DNA of 64,000 nt from Imbricaverruca yamaguchii (GCA_034440575.1 JAOTOL010001268.1:248001-312000); one strand, 5' to 3'; counted from the stretch's first letter, positions 34,490-46,859 are shown. The notes: generated by a model from the sequence alone, not told the origin. Numbers and translations: made by a program.

Positions 34490-37400
34490 TTAGGAATACA
34501 TTTTTTTTTGGTCATCTGTGGCACTTGGAGGAGGCAGGACTGGAACCGAAAATGAGATGCCAGCCAGATTGGAAGAATATCAGTTTGCTAGCATGCACAA
34601 GTACAACATATGTCAATGGATGGCAAAATATGGATCAGTGCAGTCTGAATATGATCTTTATGCCACTGAAAATTCCCTATTTTACAAAATTTTACCTTCC
34701 TTTTCTTTCCTTAAAAAAACATTTTTTTTTTTTAATTTTTTTTTGTGGGGGGGGAAATAAAAAAAAAAAAAAAAAAAAAATATTTATATGTTTTTTTTTT
34801 TTTTTTAAAAACAAAAACAAAAAAAAAATAAACACCAAAAAAAAAAAAGAATGAAAAAAAAAAAAAAAAGAAAAAACCACACAACTGGTAAGCCACTAAA
34901 GTGTAGCACTTCCCCCAAATCTCCAAAATACTGGTGGATATGAGCCATGTTTTGCTACAGCATAGGAATTGTCATGGGCACTATTACTTTTCCACACATG
35001 TTTTACTCACATTTTGCCTACATGAAGCATACAAAGTAATTAGGTTTGGCTAAGTTATGCTATTTTTTTTTTTGTAAGTTATCCATTTATCAAATTCCTT
35101 TCGGAATCATTCAGGATTATAAAAAGTTTTTGAATTTACAAAAAAACACTCGGGCTAGCATAGGCTGTTTGGTTAGATTAGGCCATTTACTTTTAATTTG
35201 CTAAAGGAAAATATTGCTTAGAAAATTTGTATTAAAAAAGGCTTTCTTGCATCCAGTTAGGCTGCAGTTTTTTCTTCATTTTTAACATCACATTTCATGG
35301 TATATTTCCCAACCAAACCTGAGCCACTTTTTTGTTGTCATTTTGCTACCCAACTGCACTTCCCAAAAAAATGTGGTCACATCATGTAAGTACCTACATT
35401 ATGAACATATTCATAATCATTGCACGAAAAATAAATTTCAAGAAATCAAATCACCTTAAACTGCAAATTTGTCCATTCAGAAAGTCACAGACCAGAAATG
35501 TTAAAAGTATAATGGTATTCAATGGAGAATGGGGACAGGATGCATCTAATAATTCCTGAACATTTCATGAATGCACAAATAATGCTTGAATGCATGCATA
35601 TCTATAATATCTGCAGTCAATGTGCACTGAAGAGGCCCAACCCCAATTTTGAAAGAAAAACATACACGCTTCAAAATGTGGTAAGTGAAAACAAGATTTT
35701 CCAGACAAAAGCAAAGCAATCAGTTTTGTTCATTTTTACGCTTGTCGGCAAAACATCGCAGCAATTAATATTATCATGTCCTGCTCCTTGTATTATCTGA
35801 AGATATCCTGTCACACAACACAAGCTTACAGCTTTGGTTTATCCAAATCAATAACTCGAATTGCCGCGAAGATATTTGATATAGGTAAGTAGGTAGGTAC
35901 CTACATAGTCAGATAACACAAACTCTCATACCTCGAGCCAAACACGCAGTCAATTCCATCCGGATAGCAGCCAGAGCTTTAAGAAAATCCTTCGTGAATA
36001 AAACCACTGGACGCTCCGCTAACCAAATATAGGAATTCACCTTCACCAGCCCGACCGCGTTCTTGGATTCAATGAGTTCACCGCTCTCCATCTGGCCACT
36101 CCGGCCGGAGCTATTTGAACCATTGCCACGAAAAGCCATGGGAAAGGCACTGTCCTTGGAGAATGATATGTCTGCATCAATTGGACGAATAGAACCCATA
36201 TTTTATTATTGCAGTCAGGAGCGATATACATAAAGATACGGAGGATCCCTGAAAATTGCCCGAATGGTACCAAGCCTAACCTGTACACTTTGCCTAAAAT
36301 GAAGACCCATAGAACCAGAAATTTACCTCTCGATTTCATGACTTTTATATTTTTTTTCAATATTACAACAAAAAGAGAAAAAAGTATCCTTCCCCCTCCC
36401 ACCCCCGAGGTTTCCCCCCCCCCCAAACAATTTAAATTTTTTTTGACTTTACTCTACCCCCTATTATCCTTACATTCTTTCCCAAAAATAAATTTTTTCC
36501 TCCAAACCTCTTTTTTTTTATAAAAAAAAAAAATAATTCATTTAATTGTTTTTTTTCTAGGTTATTTTTAATTTTTTTTTTTTATATTTTAAATGCCCCA
36601 AAAGGGGAAATGAATAAATTAAATCGTCCCGGAATCTAGTTTATTTTAAAAATTAAAAACCCAATCCAACCCCCAATCTTTTCCCCACTCATCCCTTCCC
36701 TCCATTTAACAAACCTACCAAAAACTAAAAAAAAAAAAAAAAAAAAAAAAATAAAAATTAATAATAATAACAAAAAAATATTTAAATACTTTTTTCAATT
36801 AAAAAAAAAAAAAATTTCAGAGAGAAAAAAATAATATAAATAAAATGTTTAAATTAAATTTAAAAAACCTTTAAATATTCCAAAACCCAAAACCCAAAAA
36901 AAAAATTAAAACCCTCCCCCTTTAAAATCCAGGCGGGGCGGGAAACCCCCGTTCTCCGGGAAAAAAATTGTAAATTTTTTTAAGTTTTGTGGGTTTTGTT
37001 CCAAGGGGGGGGGGGGGAGATATAAATATATAAAATATTTATTAAGCATATATTTAAAATTCTTTTATCATTTTTTTCTCTACTTTTCTAAAAAGAAATT
37101 TAACTAACAATTAATTCACCTAAAGAAGATGCCTACGAAAAACGGTGGTTGATGTAACCCCTTTATTTGTAACAAACAAACAAAAAAAAAAAACTAATAA
37201 ATTAAAGAAAAAGAATTTTTTAGTTAAAAAAAAAAAAATTTTATTTTAAGTTTCCATAAAACCCCAACAAGTTTATCAAACCCACCCCACTATAACCAAC
37301 CCATTGGGGGTGGGGGTACAAAAAAAACCCCCCCGCCCACCTAAAGTAACCCCCCCCCCCCTCTAATTTTTACCCCACCCCCAGTATTATTTTTTTTTAT

Positions 37401-37594
37401 TTAAGACACCTCTCTATTTTTTAAAAATTAAAAAATTCCTTAATTTAAAAAATATATATACTCTTAATTAATTGGTAATTAAAAATACAAACCATTAAAA
37501 AAAAAAAAAAAATAATACACACCCCATTTTTTAAAAAATCAAAAAAAAATACCTCCAAAATCCAAAAAAAAAAAAAAAAAAAAAAACAAAAACA
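34490..37594. other. AT-rich island splitting the 50-bp array, part low quality
   Basis: Composition differs sharply from the rest. 34720-34870 and 36330-37590 are dominated by A, T, C and G homopolymers. 34880-36200 is ordinary AT-rich sequence with one exon-like ORF (35932-36199). The same 50-bp repeat flanks both sides. A genuine insertion, contaminant or assembly artefact are all possible. Confidence 0.7.
35932..36199 (-). CDS. Unrecognised exon-like ORF in the AT-rich island
   Basis: MGSIRPIDADISFSKDSA, then SGELIESKNAVGLVKVNS, ERPVVLFTKDFLKALAAI, ending TACLAR plus one base before a donor-like GAG|gtatga. It looks like a first coding exon but I do not recognise it. Codon use is less GC-rich than in the osp exons. 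Confidence 0.4.
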
Positions 37595-38050
37595 CTGCAC
37601 TGGACACTCGGGACACTGCCTGACGACACACAGAGCCACACTGCACTGGACACTCGGGACACTGCCTGACGACACACAGAGCCACACTGCACTGGACACT
37701 CGGGACACTGCCTGACAGCGATATTCGGCTGTTCGGTGAGACAAACTGAGAGCATTTCTTTTGAAAAGCGTGCTCTTGATTGTGGTCGCTAGATTGCCCC
37801 TAGAGTCAAGATTGCGGTCCTTAAATTAAACATGACAAATCTAGAGCAGCCATCTTTTTCTAGCGCTGGTTCATCGCACCATACCGAAGGAAGTGAGAGC
37901 ACAATACGACATCTGACTACGCCACAGTCCAGCTAATCGCGTCACAGTTCAGCCGACTGCGTGAAAGGTTAACTGACTGCACCATAATTCAGCTGACTGA
38001 GTCACAGTTCAGCTGACTGCGCCACAGTTACCATCCGAGCCGCGCCTCAC

Positions 38051-38206
38051 CTTGAGCTGCGCCTGCGCTTGCGCCTGTTCGCGCGCCTTCCTCAGCAGAA
38101 GCAAACGGATTCGCTCGACCAGAGCGCGCATGCCTTCAGGCGCAGGCGGCCGCTGTCCGGCCAGGCTGTCTGCCGCCTCCGTCAGGCGCGTGCAGACGGA
38201 GGATAC
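38051..38206 (-). CDS. osp: osp exon, coiled coil
   Basis: Phase 0-0 exon of 52 codons, VSSVCTRLTEAADSLAG through RALVERIRLLLLRKAREQ, ending with Gln-Ala repeats and LK. Acceptor tggtcgccag|GTA, donor CTCAAG|gtgagg. No junction array is present here. Confidence 0.87.
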
Positions 38207-38653
38207 CTGGCGACCAGAGGGGGAGATACACAAGTGGCAGAGATCCCTGGCAATCAGGCGACAATGAGAGACCGTGCCCACGAAGCGTATCACAGGGCCG
38301 AACGATCTGCTTAAAGGAGGATCACAGCCGCGAACTGGATGCCGCGGGTGCCGGTATCGACCCAGCTGGAAAAAAGCCTGCCACAGGTGATACTTAAATC
38401 CAAGATCTCCCTCACTCGAAACATACTCATTAGTCGACAGGGCAACAGACAAGTAAGGCATTGGCCAGCATAGCTAAAATGTCTTGGCATCACCAAACAT
38501 AGCAGGCTTCAAACTAAGGCTGGTAATGAGTGAATTCATTAAGTTCAACACCAGACAACCAGCTGAGCGACATGGACTGGCCCTGAACTGACCCGGCCAA
38601 CGGGCGGGTGACATGGACTTGATCAATTGCGTGAGCACAACGGCAACACTGAC

Positions 38654-38725
38654 CTGAGGTAGATCGGTGGCTTGAAGTTCACCAACACAGCACTCCAGCT
38701 GATCCCGCACCTGGCGCACCAGACT
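38654..38725 (-). CDS. osp: osp small exon
   Basis: Phase 0-0 exon of 24 codons, SLVRQVRDQLECC to VGELQATDLPQ. Acceptor gtcctcag|AGT, donor CCTCAG|gtcagt. It is short, but both sites match consensus and the phase fits both neighbours. Confidence 0.82.
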
Positions 38726-39088
38726 CTGAGGACACGGGAACACCAGGCGTTACCGCGCTGGTCCGAGGTGGTGCGCATGGACGAGGCCATAACAGAGCCG
38801 ACCAGAGAGGAGACCAACAAAGAATAGACACAGCTCATTCACTCCTCGCTGTGGTGGGGGCACCGCCGTTGACACTGAAATCAGCACACTGTTCGGCACG
38901 AGAGACAGACAGAGGAAGCAATCCAGTCTCAGCCCTGTTTTCAAAGCCATTTTGAACGAAACAACAACGGTTTGACCATCATTTTTCCCGAGACGTTCAT
39001 GAATAGCACGACGATGACAACGAGCAGTGACAGTGACCCAGGCGGCAGTGCGCAGACAGCGTCCGTCGCCGACGCGCGCCACCATTAC

Positions 39089-39725
39089 CTCCAGCTTCTT
39101 GAGCCGCAGTCGCACGTCGCCCCGGACGGCGCGCTCGTCGGCCCTCTCCGGGGAGGCGGAGCGCTGCTCGGCCGAGCGGGCGCGCACCTTGCGCACGGGC
39201 GCCGGCGAGCGGCGCGGCGGCGACGGCGAGTTCTTGGCGCGGCACGCCACGCGCGCCTCCAGCGAGTTGACGCGCATGATGACGCGCAGCGCGTCCTGCG
39301 ACGTCACGCCGTCCAGACTCTTGCGGCGCATGCGCGACGCCTTGGTGGATTCCTCGAAGCTGCGCGAGCGGCGCGCGCGCGAGTCGGCCAGCTGCGCGTC
39401 GTCGGTCGGGGCTGTGGACGGCGCTGTCTTTGCGCTGGCGTCCGAGCTGACTGATGACGGGCCAGCTGCGCCTGCCGCGCCTGCCGCGCCTGCCGCGCCT
39501 GCCTGCGCCTGCCGCGCCTGCTGCGCCTGCAGAGGTGGTGACCAGTCGAGGTGTCTCCGCCACCGCGCCAGGCACGCCGTCCCAGGCGGCCACGCGCGCC
39601 TCCAGGGCGGCCAGCTTGGTCTCCAGCTCGGCCGGGATGGAGAACGACTCGCGGCCCTTCAGCGACGAGGTGCGCCGCCGATCCCGCGCGTCACCTTTGC
39701 TCAGCTTCTGCTTCAGCTGGCGCAC
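39089..39725 (-). CDS. osp: osp largest exon; one-base frameshift in Ala/Gly repeat
   Basis: Starts VRQLKQKLSKGDARD after acceptor cgatgcag|GTG and ends RLRLKKLE before donor CTGGAG|gtaatg. It carries Ser/Arg-rich segments (RRTSSLKGRESFS, RMRRKSLDGVTS, SPSPPRRSPAPVR) that look like basic phosphorylation sites. The frame shifts by one in a 9-bp Ala-Ala-Gly repeat near 39480-39530: one unit has 10 bases, with the extra base at about 39504. Without it the exon is 636 bases (212 codons), phase 0-0, matching both neighbours. A sequencing or assembly slip is the simplest reading; a real polymorphism is possible. Confidence 0.85.
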
Positions 39726-40357
39726 CTGCATCGCAGAATGTCAGTAGTGACAGCCAGCAGCTACAACAGAGCAAGCAACGCCTCCAGGTATTCAAAAGCT
39801 ACCCACAGCAGTGGTAACGGAAGTCAACAGCTGATTCAAAACGTGGTCATCGTAGCACTGTGGCAAATAAACGCACTCAAAGCAACTATGGTACCTCACA
39901 TTACAATTTAAAAAAAGCAAATAGGGCACCCCGTCAGCGCAGGACACTCAATAAACATCCCAGCTCGCTACCTACACTTACTTAATAAACCCCAGGTGAA
40001 ATACAGACATCCAAAATAACGTTCGGTTTGCAATATCTGTCACCAAAGTGAAGATGTGACACTGATAGTACAACCGTTGGCCGGTCAGCCAGGCGCCGGA
40101 TCCGCTCCTGGTGATGTAAACGTCACCAGCGCACCAGACTGCGCCACAGGCCATGGCGATCCCAAACCGACACCTCGTACTAGGGGATATCTCAACAAGT
40201 AAATATAGGAACTGTATCATCATCAGTGGATTTCGCAGTGGAGAACCCATCAATCAACACGTAACAGACGCGCCTGCTATGCTGCTGTCAGTTCAGCTGG
40301 TCGGCGCAGGTGAACTACACCACGTGGTCGCGATCTGATTGTTGATCTCATTCTGAC

Positions 40358-40447
40358 CTGCTTCTCTGACGAAGCCAGCTTGGTAGTCAGATCCTGGAGC
40401 CTGTCTTTCATCAGGGTCGCCTCTGAAGTGCGCGTCTCCTCCTGTCC
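40358..40447 (-). CDS. osp: osp exon, coiled coil
   Basis: Phase 0-0 exon of 30 codons, GQEETRTSEATLMKDRLQD then LTTKLASSEKQ. Acceptor cctggcag|GGA, donor AAGCAG|gtcaga. The join SSEKQ + VRQLKQKL continues the heptads. Confidence 0.87.
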
Positions 40448-40929
40448 CTGCCAGGTCACAGGTCACAGGTCAGGTCGCAGGCCACGACATACCTGAGAGC
40501 TATGTCAGATAGTTTGGGCATCACATCAGTACATCGTATTGCACGTGTATCGAGTATCATATAATATATATGATAATATGATATAAAATAGCATAACAGA
40601 AACACTGTCTCAACACTGTCTCTGGGTCACGAGTGCCGACACAAAGCGCACCACAACACCAGTATTATGAGACCTGCGCATGTGAAGGGTACCGTGGCGG
40701 TATACGGGTTCGTCCAGTTATCCACGAAAGGCGCATCGGTCGTATTTTATAATTGTGAAAATGAAAGTAGTGTGGTGCGTGTCATCCTTGTGAGACCTGC
40801 AAGTCTGCGCATTTGCCACCTGGTTTGGAGAGTAGTGTTATGCGGCTTAACTGGAGATGTGATCCCCGGCGGGGATCACAATCCACCACTGCAGCACATA
40901 CATCAGCTCCTTAGCAGGCCATCTATGTT

Positions 40930-42115
40930 TGCATGTGTATGTGTGTGTGTGTTTGGCTCGTGGGTGTATGTGCTTGACTCGTGGGTGTATGTGGGTTGTG
41001 TGGGTGCATGTGTGTGTATGTGTGTGGTATGTATGTGTGGTATCTGTGTGGCACGTGTGTGATATGTGTGTTGTACATGTGTATGTGTTTGTGGGTGTAT
41101 ATTTATGCTATGTGTGCGGTACGTTTGTGGCATGTGTGTGTTTATGGGTGTATATTTATGCTATGTGTGTGGTACGTTTGTGGTATATGTGTGTGCGTTT
41201 GTGGGTGTATATTTGTGCTCTGTGTAGTATGTGTGTGGTATGTGTGGTATGTGTGCTTATGTCTAGTGTGTGTGTGGTATGTGTGCTTATGTCTAGTGTG
41301 TGTGTGGTATGTGTGCTTATGTCTAGTGTGTGTGTGGTATGTGTGCTTATGTCTAGTGTGTGTGGTATGTGTTATGTGTGTGTTGTGTGTGGTATATGTG
41401 CTTATGTCTAGTGTGTGCGGTATGTGTGGTATGTGTGCTCATGTCTAGTGTGTGTGGTATGTGTGGTATATGTGCTTATGTCTAGTGTGTGTGGTATGTG
41501 TGCTTATGTCTAGTGTGTGTGGTATGTGTGGTGTGTATGTGTGTGTGTGTGTGTGTATGTTGTGTGTGTGTGGTATGTGTGTGTGGTTATGTCTAGTGTG
41601 TGTGTGGTATGTGTGCTCATGTCTAGTGTGTGTGGTATGTGTGGTATATGTGCTTATGTCTAGTGTGTGTGGTATGTGTGGTGTGTGTGTGGAGTGTGTG
41701 TGGTATGTGTGTGGTATGTGTGTGGTATGTGTGTGGTATGTGTGTGGTATGTGTGTGGTATGTGTGTGGTATGTGTGTGGTATGTGTGTGGTATGTGTGT
41801 GGTATGTGTGTGGTATGTGTGGTATGTGTGTGTATGTGTGTGTATGTGTGTGGTATGTGTGTGTATGTGTGTGTATGTGTGTGGTATGTGTGTGGTATGT
41901 GTGGTATGTGTGTGGTATGTGTGTGGTATGTGTTGGTATGTGTGTGGTATGTTTTAGTGTGTGTGGTATGTGTGGTATGTGTGCTCATGTCTAGTGTGTG
42001 TGGTATGTGTGTGGTATGTGTGGTATGTGTGTGGTATGTGTGTGGTATATGTGTGGTATGTGTGTGGTATGTGTGTGGTATGTTTGTGGTATGTGTGCTT
42101 ATGTCTAGTGCGTGT
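40930..42115. repeat. GT-rich tandem array (gtgtggtat)n
   Basis: About 1.2 kb of tgtgtggtatg units mixed with cttatgtctagtg segments, right after the 42132-42276 exon donor. Confidence 0.92.
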
Positions 42116-42131
42116 GTGCCACGCGCCTCAC

Positions 42132-42276
42132 CTGTAGCTCGGAGTGCAGTCGAGCCCACTCCAGCTCGGCCTTGTCTTGGGCGGCATGCACCTCGCGCAG
42201 CTGTCGCTTCAGGGCGCGGATCTCACTGATGGCCTTGTCGAACCTCTCGCGCAGCGAGTCGTACTCCTCCACCAGT
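42132..42276 (-). CDS. osp: osp exon, coiled coil
   Basis: One base completing AGA (Arg), then 48 codons, LVEEYDSLRERFDKAISEI through KAELEWARLHSELQ. Acceptor gtgtgacag|ACTG, donor CTACAG|gtgagg. Immediately downstream is the roughly 1.2 kb GT-rich array. Confidence 0.88.
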
Positions 42277-42769
42277 CTGTCACACGGCCGAACGCCATTG
42301 AACGCGTCGTGCACAACCGAATACGCAACCTTGCAACCTAAACTACTTTTCGTGAACAAGTCTGACAGTTAATTTATTTACTTTTCACCATTCTTCTCCG
42401 TACCAGATGAGACTGATCAGCTAAACTAAGCAATCTAAGGAGTACGCGAGTGGCACGCATCGCCCTCAATCGAAACCAACCGGTGAAAAAGTGCGTTTTG
42501 TGGCACCAGGGAAAGCAAATGACCTCAGATATTACATAGCCTTTTTACACTTTGGCCAAACAATGCCACTACCGGGCATGTGAAAGGCATCTTCTTCCCC
42601 ACATGTCGTAAGCTACACCGTACCCGGAAGCAATACGAGATGACTATTCTCTAACAAACCACCACAGTAGCTTCTAACCAAACACCATGACACGCACGCG
42701 CACACAAAGGCCACGGATAACTGAGCCAGTGCTAACGTGCTTATAAGGTCAACACGAGTCGTGGCTGAC

Positions 42770-42874
42770 CTGTGGCGACTCAAGCCGTCCGTGTCGACCT
42801 GTACTCCGGCCGTCAGGTCGCTGAGAGACTCGATCCTGCACACCTGCAGCTGTCTTCGCGACGAGAATCGCTCC
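42770..42874 (-). CDS. osp: osp exon, coiled coil
   Basis: One base (G), then 34 codons, ERFSSRRQLQVCRIESLSD to GVQVDTDGLSRH, then AG. Acceptor gcccgccacag|GGAG, donor CACAG|gtcagc. The phase matches the 44.6 kb exon only with this start. A second acceptor, ctgcag|GTG at 42843, would begin at VCRIESL and break phase. Confidence 0.8.
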
Positions 42875-43439
42875 CTGTGGCGGGCAAGTCGTGCGGGTCA
42901 AAGTCGGGTCACAAGGCTCACTGGGATGTGACACGGGCAGGTCATCAGGGTCTAGGGCACTCTCGTGCATATCACGAAGAAGAAAAACAAACAGCGGAAT
43001 ATCGGTAGACGTGATGTAGGGCTGAGAAGTGGATGGGGGAGGTACGCTCCAAGTTGTTTCTTGACGGTCGACGCCGTATGCACTATACTATTTTATTTGC
43101 TTTCCATGAGATCTGCTGGCGGTCGTAAACTGCCCGTCCATCCGCCTTTTTTGGGCGAGGGGAGATATCTCTCAGTCACATCCAGCCATCAGCTGACACG
43201 CACCCAGCTCGTCTTCCAACGTCCAAAGTCCGAACACTGGCAGCAGTGGTCTGGGGAGTTGGCCAGTCGGTCGTCCGACCGGTCTAGCAGTGGTGCCATC
43301 AGTGCGGGGGGGCGACGGTCAGGGGCGATCGTTTCAACAGGGATGAAGGCGGAACTCAACATCCTGGAAGTGCCGCTAAATCGGGAGTTGGAAGTGCCGC
43401 TAAACCCGGAGCCTGGAAGTGTCGATAATTCGTCAATAA

Positions 43440-44584
43440 CCTAGAGGTACCCAGAGCTGGACTGTACTGACCTGGAGGTACCCAGAGCCGGACTACACTG
43501 ACCTGGAGGTACCCAGAGCCGGACTGTACTGACCCGGAGGTACCCAGAGCCGGACTGTACTGACCTGGAGGTACCCAGAGCCGGACTGCACTGACCTGGA
43601 GGTACCCAGAGCCGGACTACACTGACCTGGAGGTGCCCAGAGCCGGACTGTACTGACCTGGAGGTGCCCAGAGCCGGACTGTACTGACCTGGAGGTACCC
43701 AGAGCCGGACTGTACTGACCTGGAGGTACCCAGAGCCGGACTGTACTGACCTGGAGGTACCCAGAGCCGGACTGTACTGACCTGGAGGTACCCAGAGCCG
43801 GACTGTACTGACCTGGAGGTACCCAGAGCCGGACTACACTGACCTGGAGGTACCCAGAGCCGGACTACACTGACCTGGAGGTACCCAGAGCCGGACTGTA
43901 CTGACCTGGAGGTACCCAGAGCCGGACTGTACTGACCTGGAGGTACCCAGAGCTGGACTGTACTGACCTGGAGGTACCCAGAGCCGGACTGTACTGACCT
44001 GGAGGTACCCAGAGCCGGACTACACTGACCTGGAGGTACCCAGAGCCGGACTGTACTGACCTGGAGGTACCCAGAGCCGGACTGTACTGACCTGGAGGTA
44101 CCCAGAGCCGGACTGTACTGACCTGGAGGTACCCAGAGCCGGACTGTACTGACCTGGAGGGTGTACCAGAGCCGGACTGTACTGACCTGATGGAGGTACC
44201 AGAGCCGGACTACTTGTCTGACCTGGAGGTACCCAGAGCCGGACTCCGAATGACTGGAGGTACCAGAGCCGGACTGTACTGACCTGGAGGTCCCAGAGCC
44301 GGACTGTACTGACCTGGAGGTACCCAGAGCCGGACTGTACTGACCTGGAGGTACCCAATGCCGGACTGTACTGACCTGGAGGTACCCGGCTTTTTGACCT
44401 GGAGGTACCCAGAGCCGGACTGTACTGACCTGGAGGTACCCAGAGCCGGACTGTACTGACCTGGAGGTACCCAGAGCCGGACTGTACTGACCTGGAGGTA
44501 CCCAGAGCCGGACTGTACTGACCTGGAGGTACCCAGAGCCGGACTGTACTGACCTGGAGGTACCCAGAGGCGGACTGTACTGAC
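43440..44584. repeat. 31-bp donor-side minisatellite of the 44585-44752 exon
   Basis: About 35 copies. The minus strand unit is ccggctctgggtacctccag|gtcagtacagt, i.e. exon end plus a strong donor. Confidence 0.93.
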
Positions 44585-44752
44585 CTGGAGGTACCCAGAG
44601 CCGGACTGGCCGTCAGAGCCGGGTTGGATCTCAGCTCCCGCAGCTGTGTCGTCAGCGACTCGTTCTCCTCGATGCCCTGCTGCAGTCTGGAGCGGACCGT
44701 CTCCAGCTCCTGACGCACTCCAGCCAGCTCCTGACGGGCCTCCCGGGCTTCC
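44585..44752 (-). CDS. osp: osp exon, coiled coil; donor lies in a tandem array
   Basis: One base completing AGG (Arg), then 55 codons, EAREARQELAGVRQELE, ENESLTTQLRELRSN, ending PALGTS plus AG. Acceptor gctccag|GGAA, donor CTCCAG|gtcagt. The last 20 or so coding bases and the donor belong to a 31-bp unit repeated about 35 times downstream. The 3' end given is the first copy; later donors are equally good. Confidence 0.8.
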
Positions 44753-45328
44753 CTGGAGCGGTACACGATGTCAGTGCTGGAATTGTACTGCGATGATCGG
44801 ACTCCAGACTGATCTCCGCCTTTGTTGGCTGTTTGGACTCAGGGGCACATCGACAGCGTTTTCACCGTGGAGTAGCTATCTCAATGCTAACTCACTCAGA
44901 TACCATCTGGTACATCGACAAGTCAGCCAGCTCGAAGCGCGACACGTGACCCAACACCTGACACGATCGGCCACGCACGTGACACGTGACCTCACCGGAC
45001 CTATCGCACGGCACTTCATCTCACGCGACCTGGCACGTGACACAAGGTCACTTGACCTGACGTGACCTGCCACGTAGCACGCAGTCACGTAACACAGTCA
45101 CGAGACACTTGACCTGACACGTCCTATCACGTGACACCTGACCTGACACTATCTGTCACGTAACACGTTAAGTTCACGAAACACTTGACCTGCCGCAACC
45201 TGTCACGTAACACGCAACGTCACACAACACTTGACCTGACGCGACTTGTCACGTGACAAGGAGTCACGTAACACTCGACCTGACGCGACCCGTCACGTGA
45301 CACGTCGTCAGCGTGTGACCAGTCCCAC

Positions 45329-45480
45329 CTGCGCTGTTTCTCCAGCTCCGTGCTGCGGTCCTCCAGCAGGGAGCGCAGCTCGTGCACCAGATCCTTCAGC
45401 TTGTACACCTCAGACTTGTCCTGCTTGATGGCGTCGCGCTTGCTCTGCTGCGTCTCCAGCTCCGCGCGCAGCCGCGCCAT
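45329..45480 (-). CDS. osp: osp exon, coiled coil
   Basis: 50 codons plus AG: MARLRAELETQQSKRDAI, KLKDLVHELRSLLEDRS, ending TELEKQR. Acceptor gaccgcacag|ATG, donor CGCAG|gtggga. The acceptor and first five exon bases occur a second time 65 bp upstream. Confidence 0.9.
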
Positions 45481-45605
45481 CTGTGCGGTCACGCGATCAT
45501 GCGGTCATGTGCTGCAACCTGCGGACTTGTTTGGGGAGTCGCCATCTGTGCGGTCACGCGATCATGCGGTCATGTGCTGCAACCTGCGGACTTGTTTGGG
45601 GAGTC
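45476..45605. repeat. 65-bp direct duplication including an exon acceptor
   Basis: Two copies (45476-45540, 45541-45605), each with acceptor cgcacag and the first five bases (ATGGC) of the 45329-45480 exon. Confidence 0.9.
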
Positions 45606-46135
45606 GAGTGTCACATTAAGTGTGATGGTGTTGGTAGGGGTGACACCGGGGACCATGGGGTCGCAGTCATAGTGGTCATAGTGGAGGATCACGAGGGCAA
45701 TATCAGGGACTGTGATGAATCGGAGTTAAGGAGCGCGTCGACTGTCAGGGTCATCTTTCTCATGGACTGTATGGCGCCAAATGGGTGTGTGGGGAAGGCA
45801 GGCGCGGGGGGGGGGACATAGAACGGTTAGGTGGCAGGGCCGTAGGGGGCACATGAGGGACCATGGGGCCACAGCAGCAGGCCGCGAGGGTCATATCACG
45901 GACTGTACGGTGTCACAAGTGTGTGGGAAGGGTGAGTGAACGCAGAACAGGTGGGCGGTGGGGCCGATGCGGAGTCTGATGCGTACCCGTAAGCCCAGTT
46001 TCCAGGCAGGCAGTGAGGTCCAAGCTGAGATTGCACCAAGCGACTGTGTGGCCGACAACAATAGCACGCGGGTGACGTTGGCTAGCTGCGGTGACCCTGG
46101 CCGGCTGCGGTGACCTTGACCGTCGCGCCACTGAC

Positions 46136-46237
46136 CTCCGTCTCGCAGGTGGAGACCTGTTGCCGTAGCTGGCGCACCTCCTGTTGGCGGGAACACTGCG
46201 CCACCTCCACCTGGTCCGCCAGCGAGCGCATCTGAGC
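46136..46237 (-). CDS. osp: osp exon, coiled coil
   Basis: Phase 0-0 exon of 34 codons, AQMRSLADQVEVAQCSRQQ then EVRQLRQQVSTCETE. Acceptor gctgccgcag|GCT, donor ACGGAG|gtcagt. A 52-bp array begins about 20 bp upstream of the acceptor. Confidence 0.88.
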
Positions 46238-46254
46238 CTGCGGCAGCACGCGAC

Positions 46255-46710
46255 GTCAGTCGACGTGTTGCGTCACGTAACGTTACCGGACGGACAGTGC
46301 CACGTCAGTCGACGTGTTACGTCAGGTAACGTTACCGGACGGACAGTGCCACGTCAGTCGACGTGTTGCGTCAGGTAACGTTACCGGACGGACAGTGCCA
46401 CGTCAGTCGACGTGTTGCGTCAGGTAACGTTACCGGACGGACAGTGCCACGTCAGTCGACGTGTTGCGTCAGGTAACGTTACGGGACGGACAGTGCCACG
46501 TCAGTCGACGTGTTGCGTCACGTAACGTTACCGGACGGACAGTGCCACGTCAGTCGACGTGTTGCGTCACGTAACGTTACGGGACGGACAGTGCCACGTC
46601 AGTCGACGTGTTGCGTCAGGTAACGTTACGGGACGGACAGTGCCACGTCAGTCGACGTGTTGCGTCACGTAACGTTACGGGACGGACAGTGCCACGTCAG
46701 TCGACGTCAT
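46255..46710. repeat. 52-bp minisatellite
   Basis: About nine copies of cgtcagtcgacgtgttgcgt + caggtaacgttaccggacgg + acagtgcca. Confidence 0.92.
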
Positions 46711-46859
46711 GTGACTGACGTGTCCACTCCAGCAGGCCACTGTAGTGGACACGTTCGCGAGAGAATCGCAGCTGTCCAGATACGACAATGAGAGTCATCG
46801 CAAAGAACTTCTTGAAGCGAGAAGGCATTCATATCCGACACCCGGTCCGTGGTCGCTGG

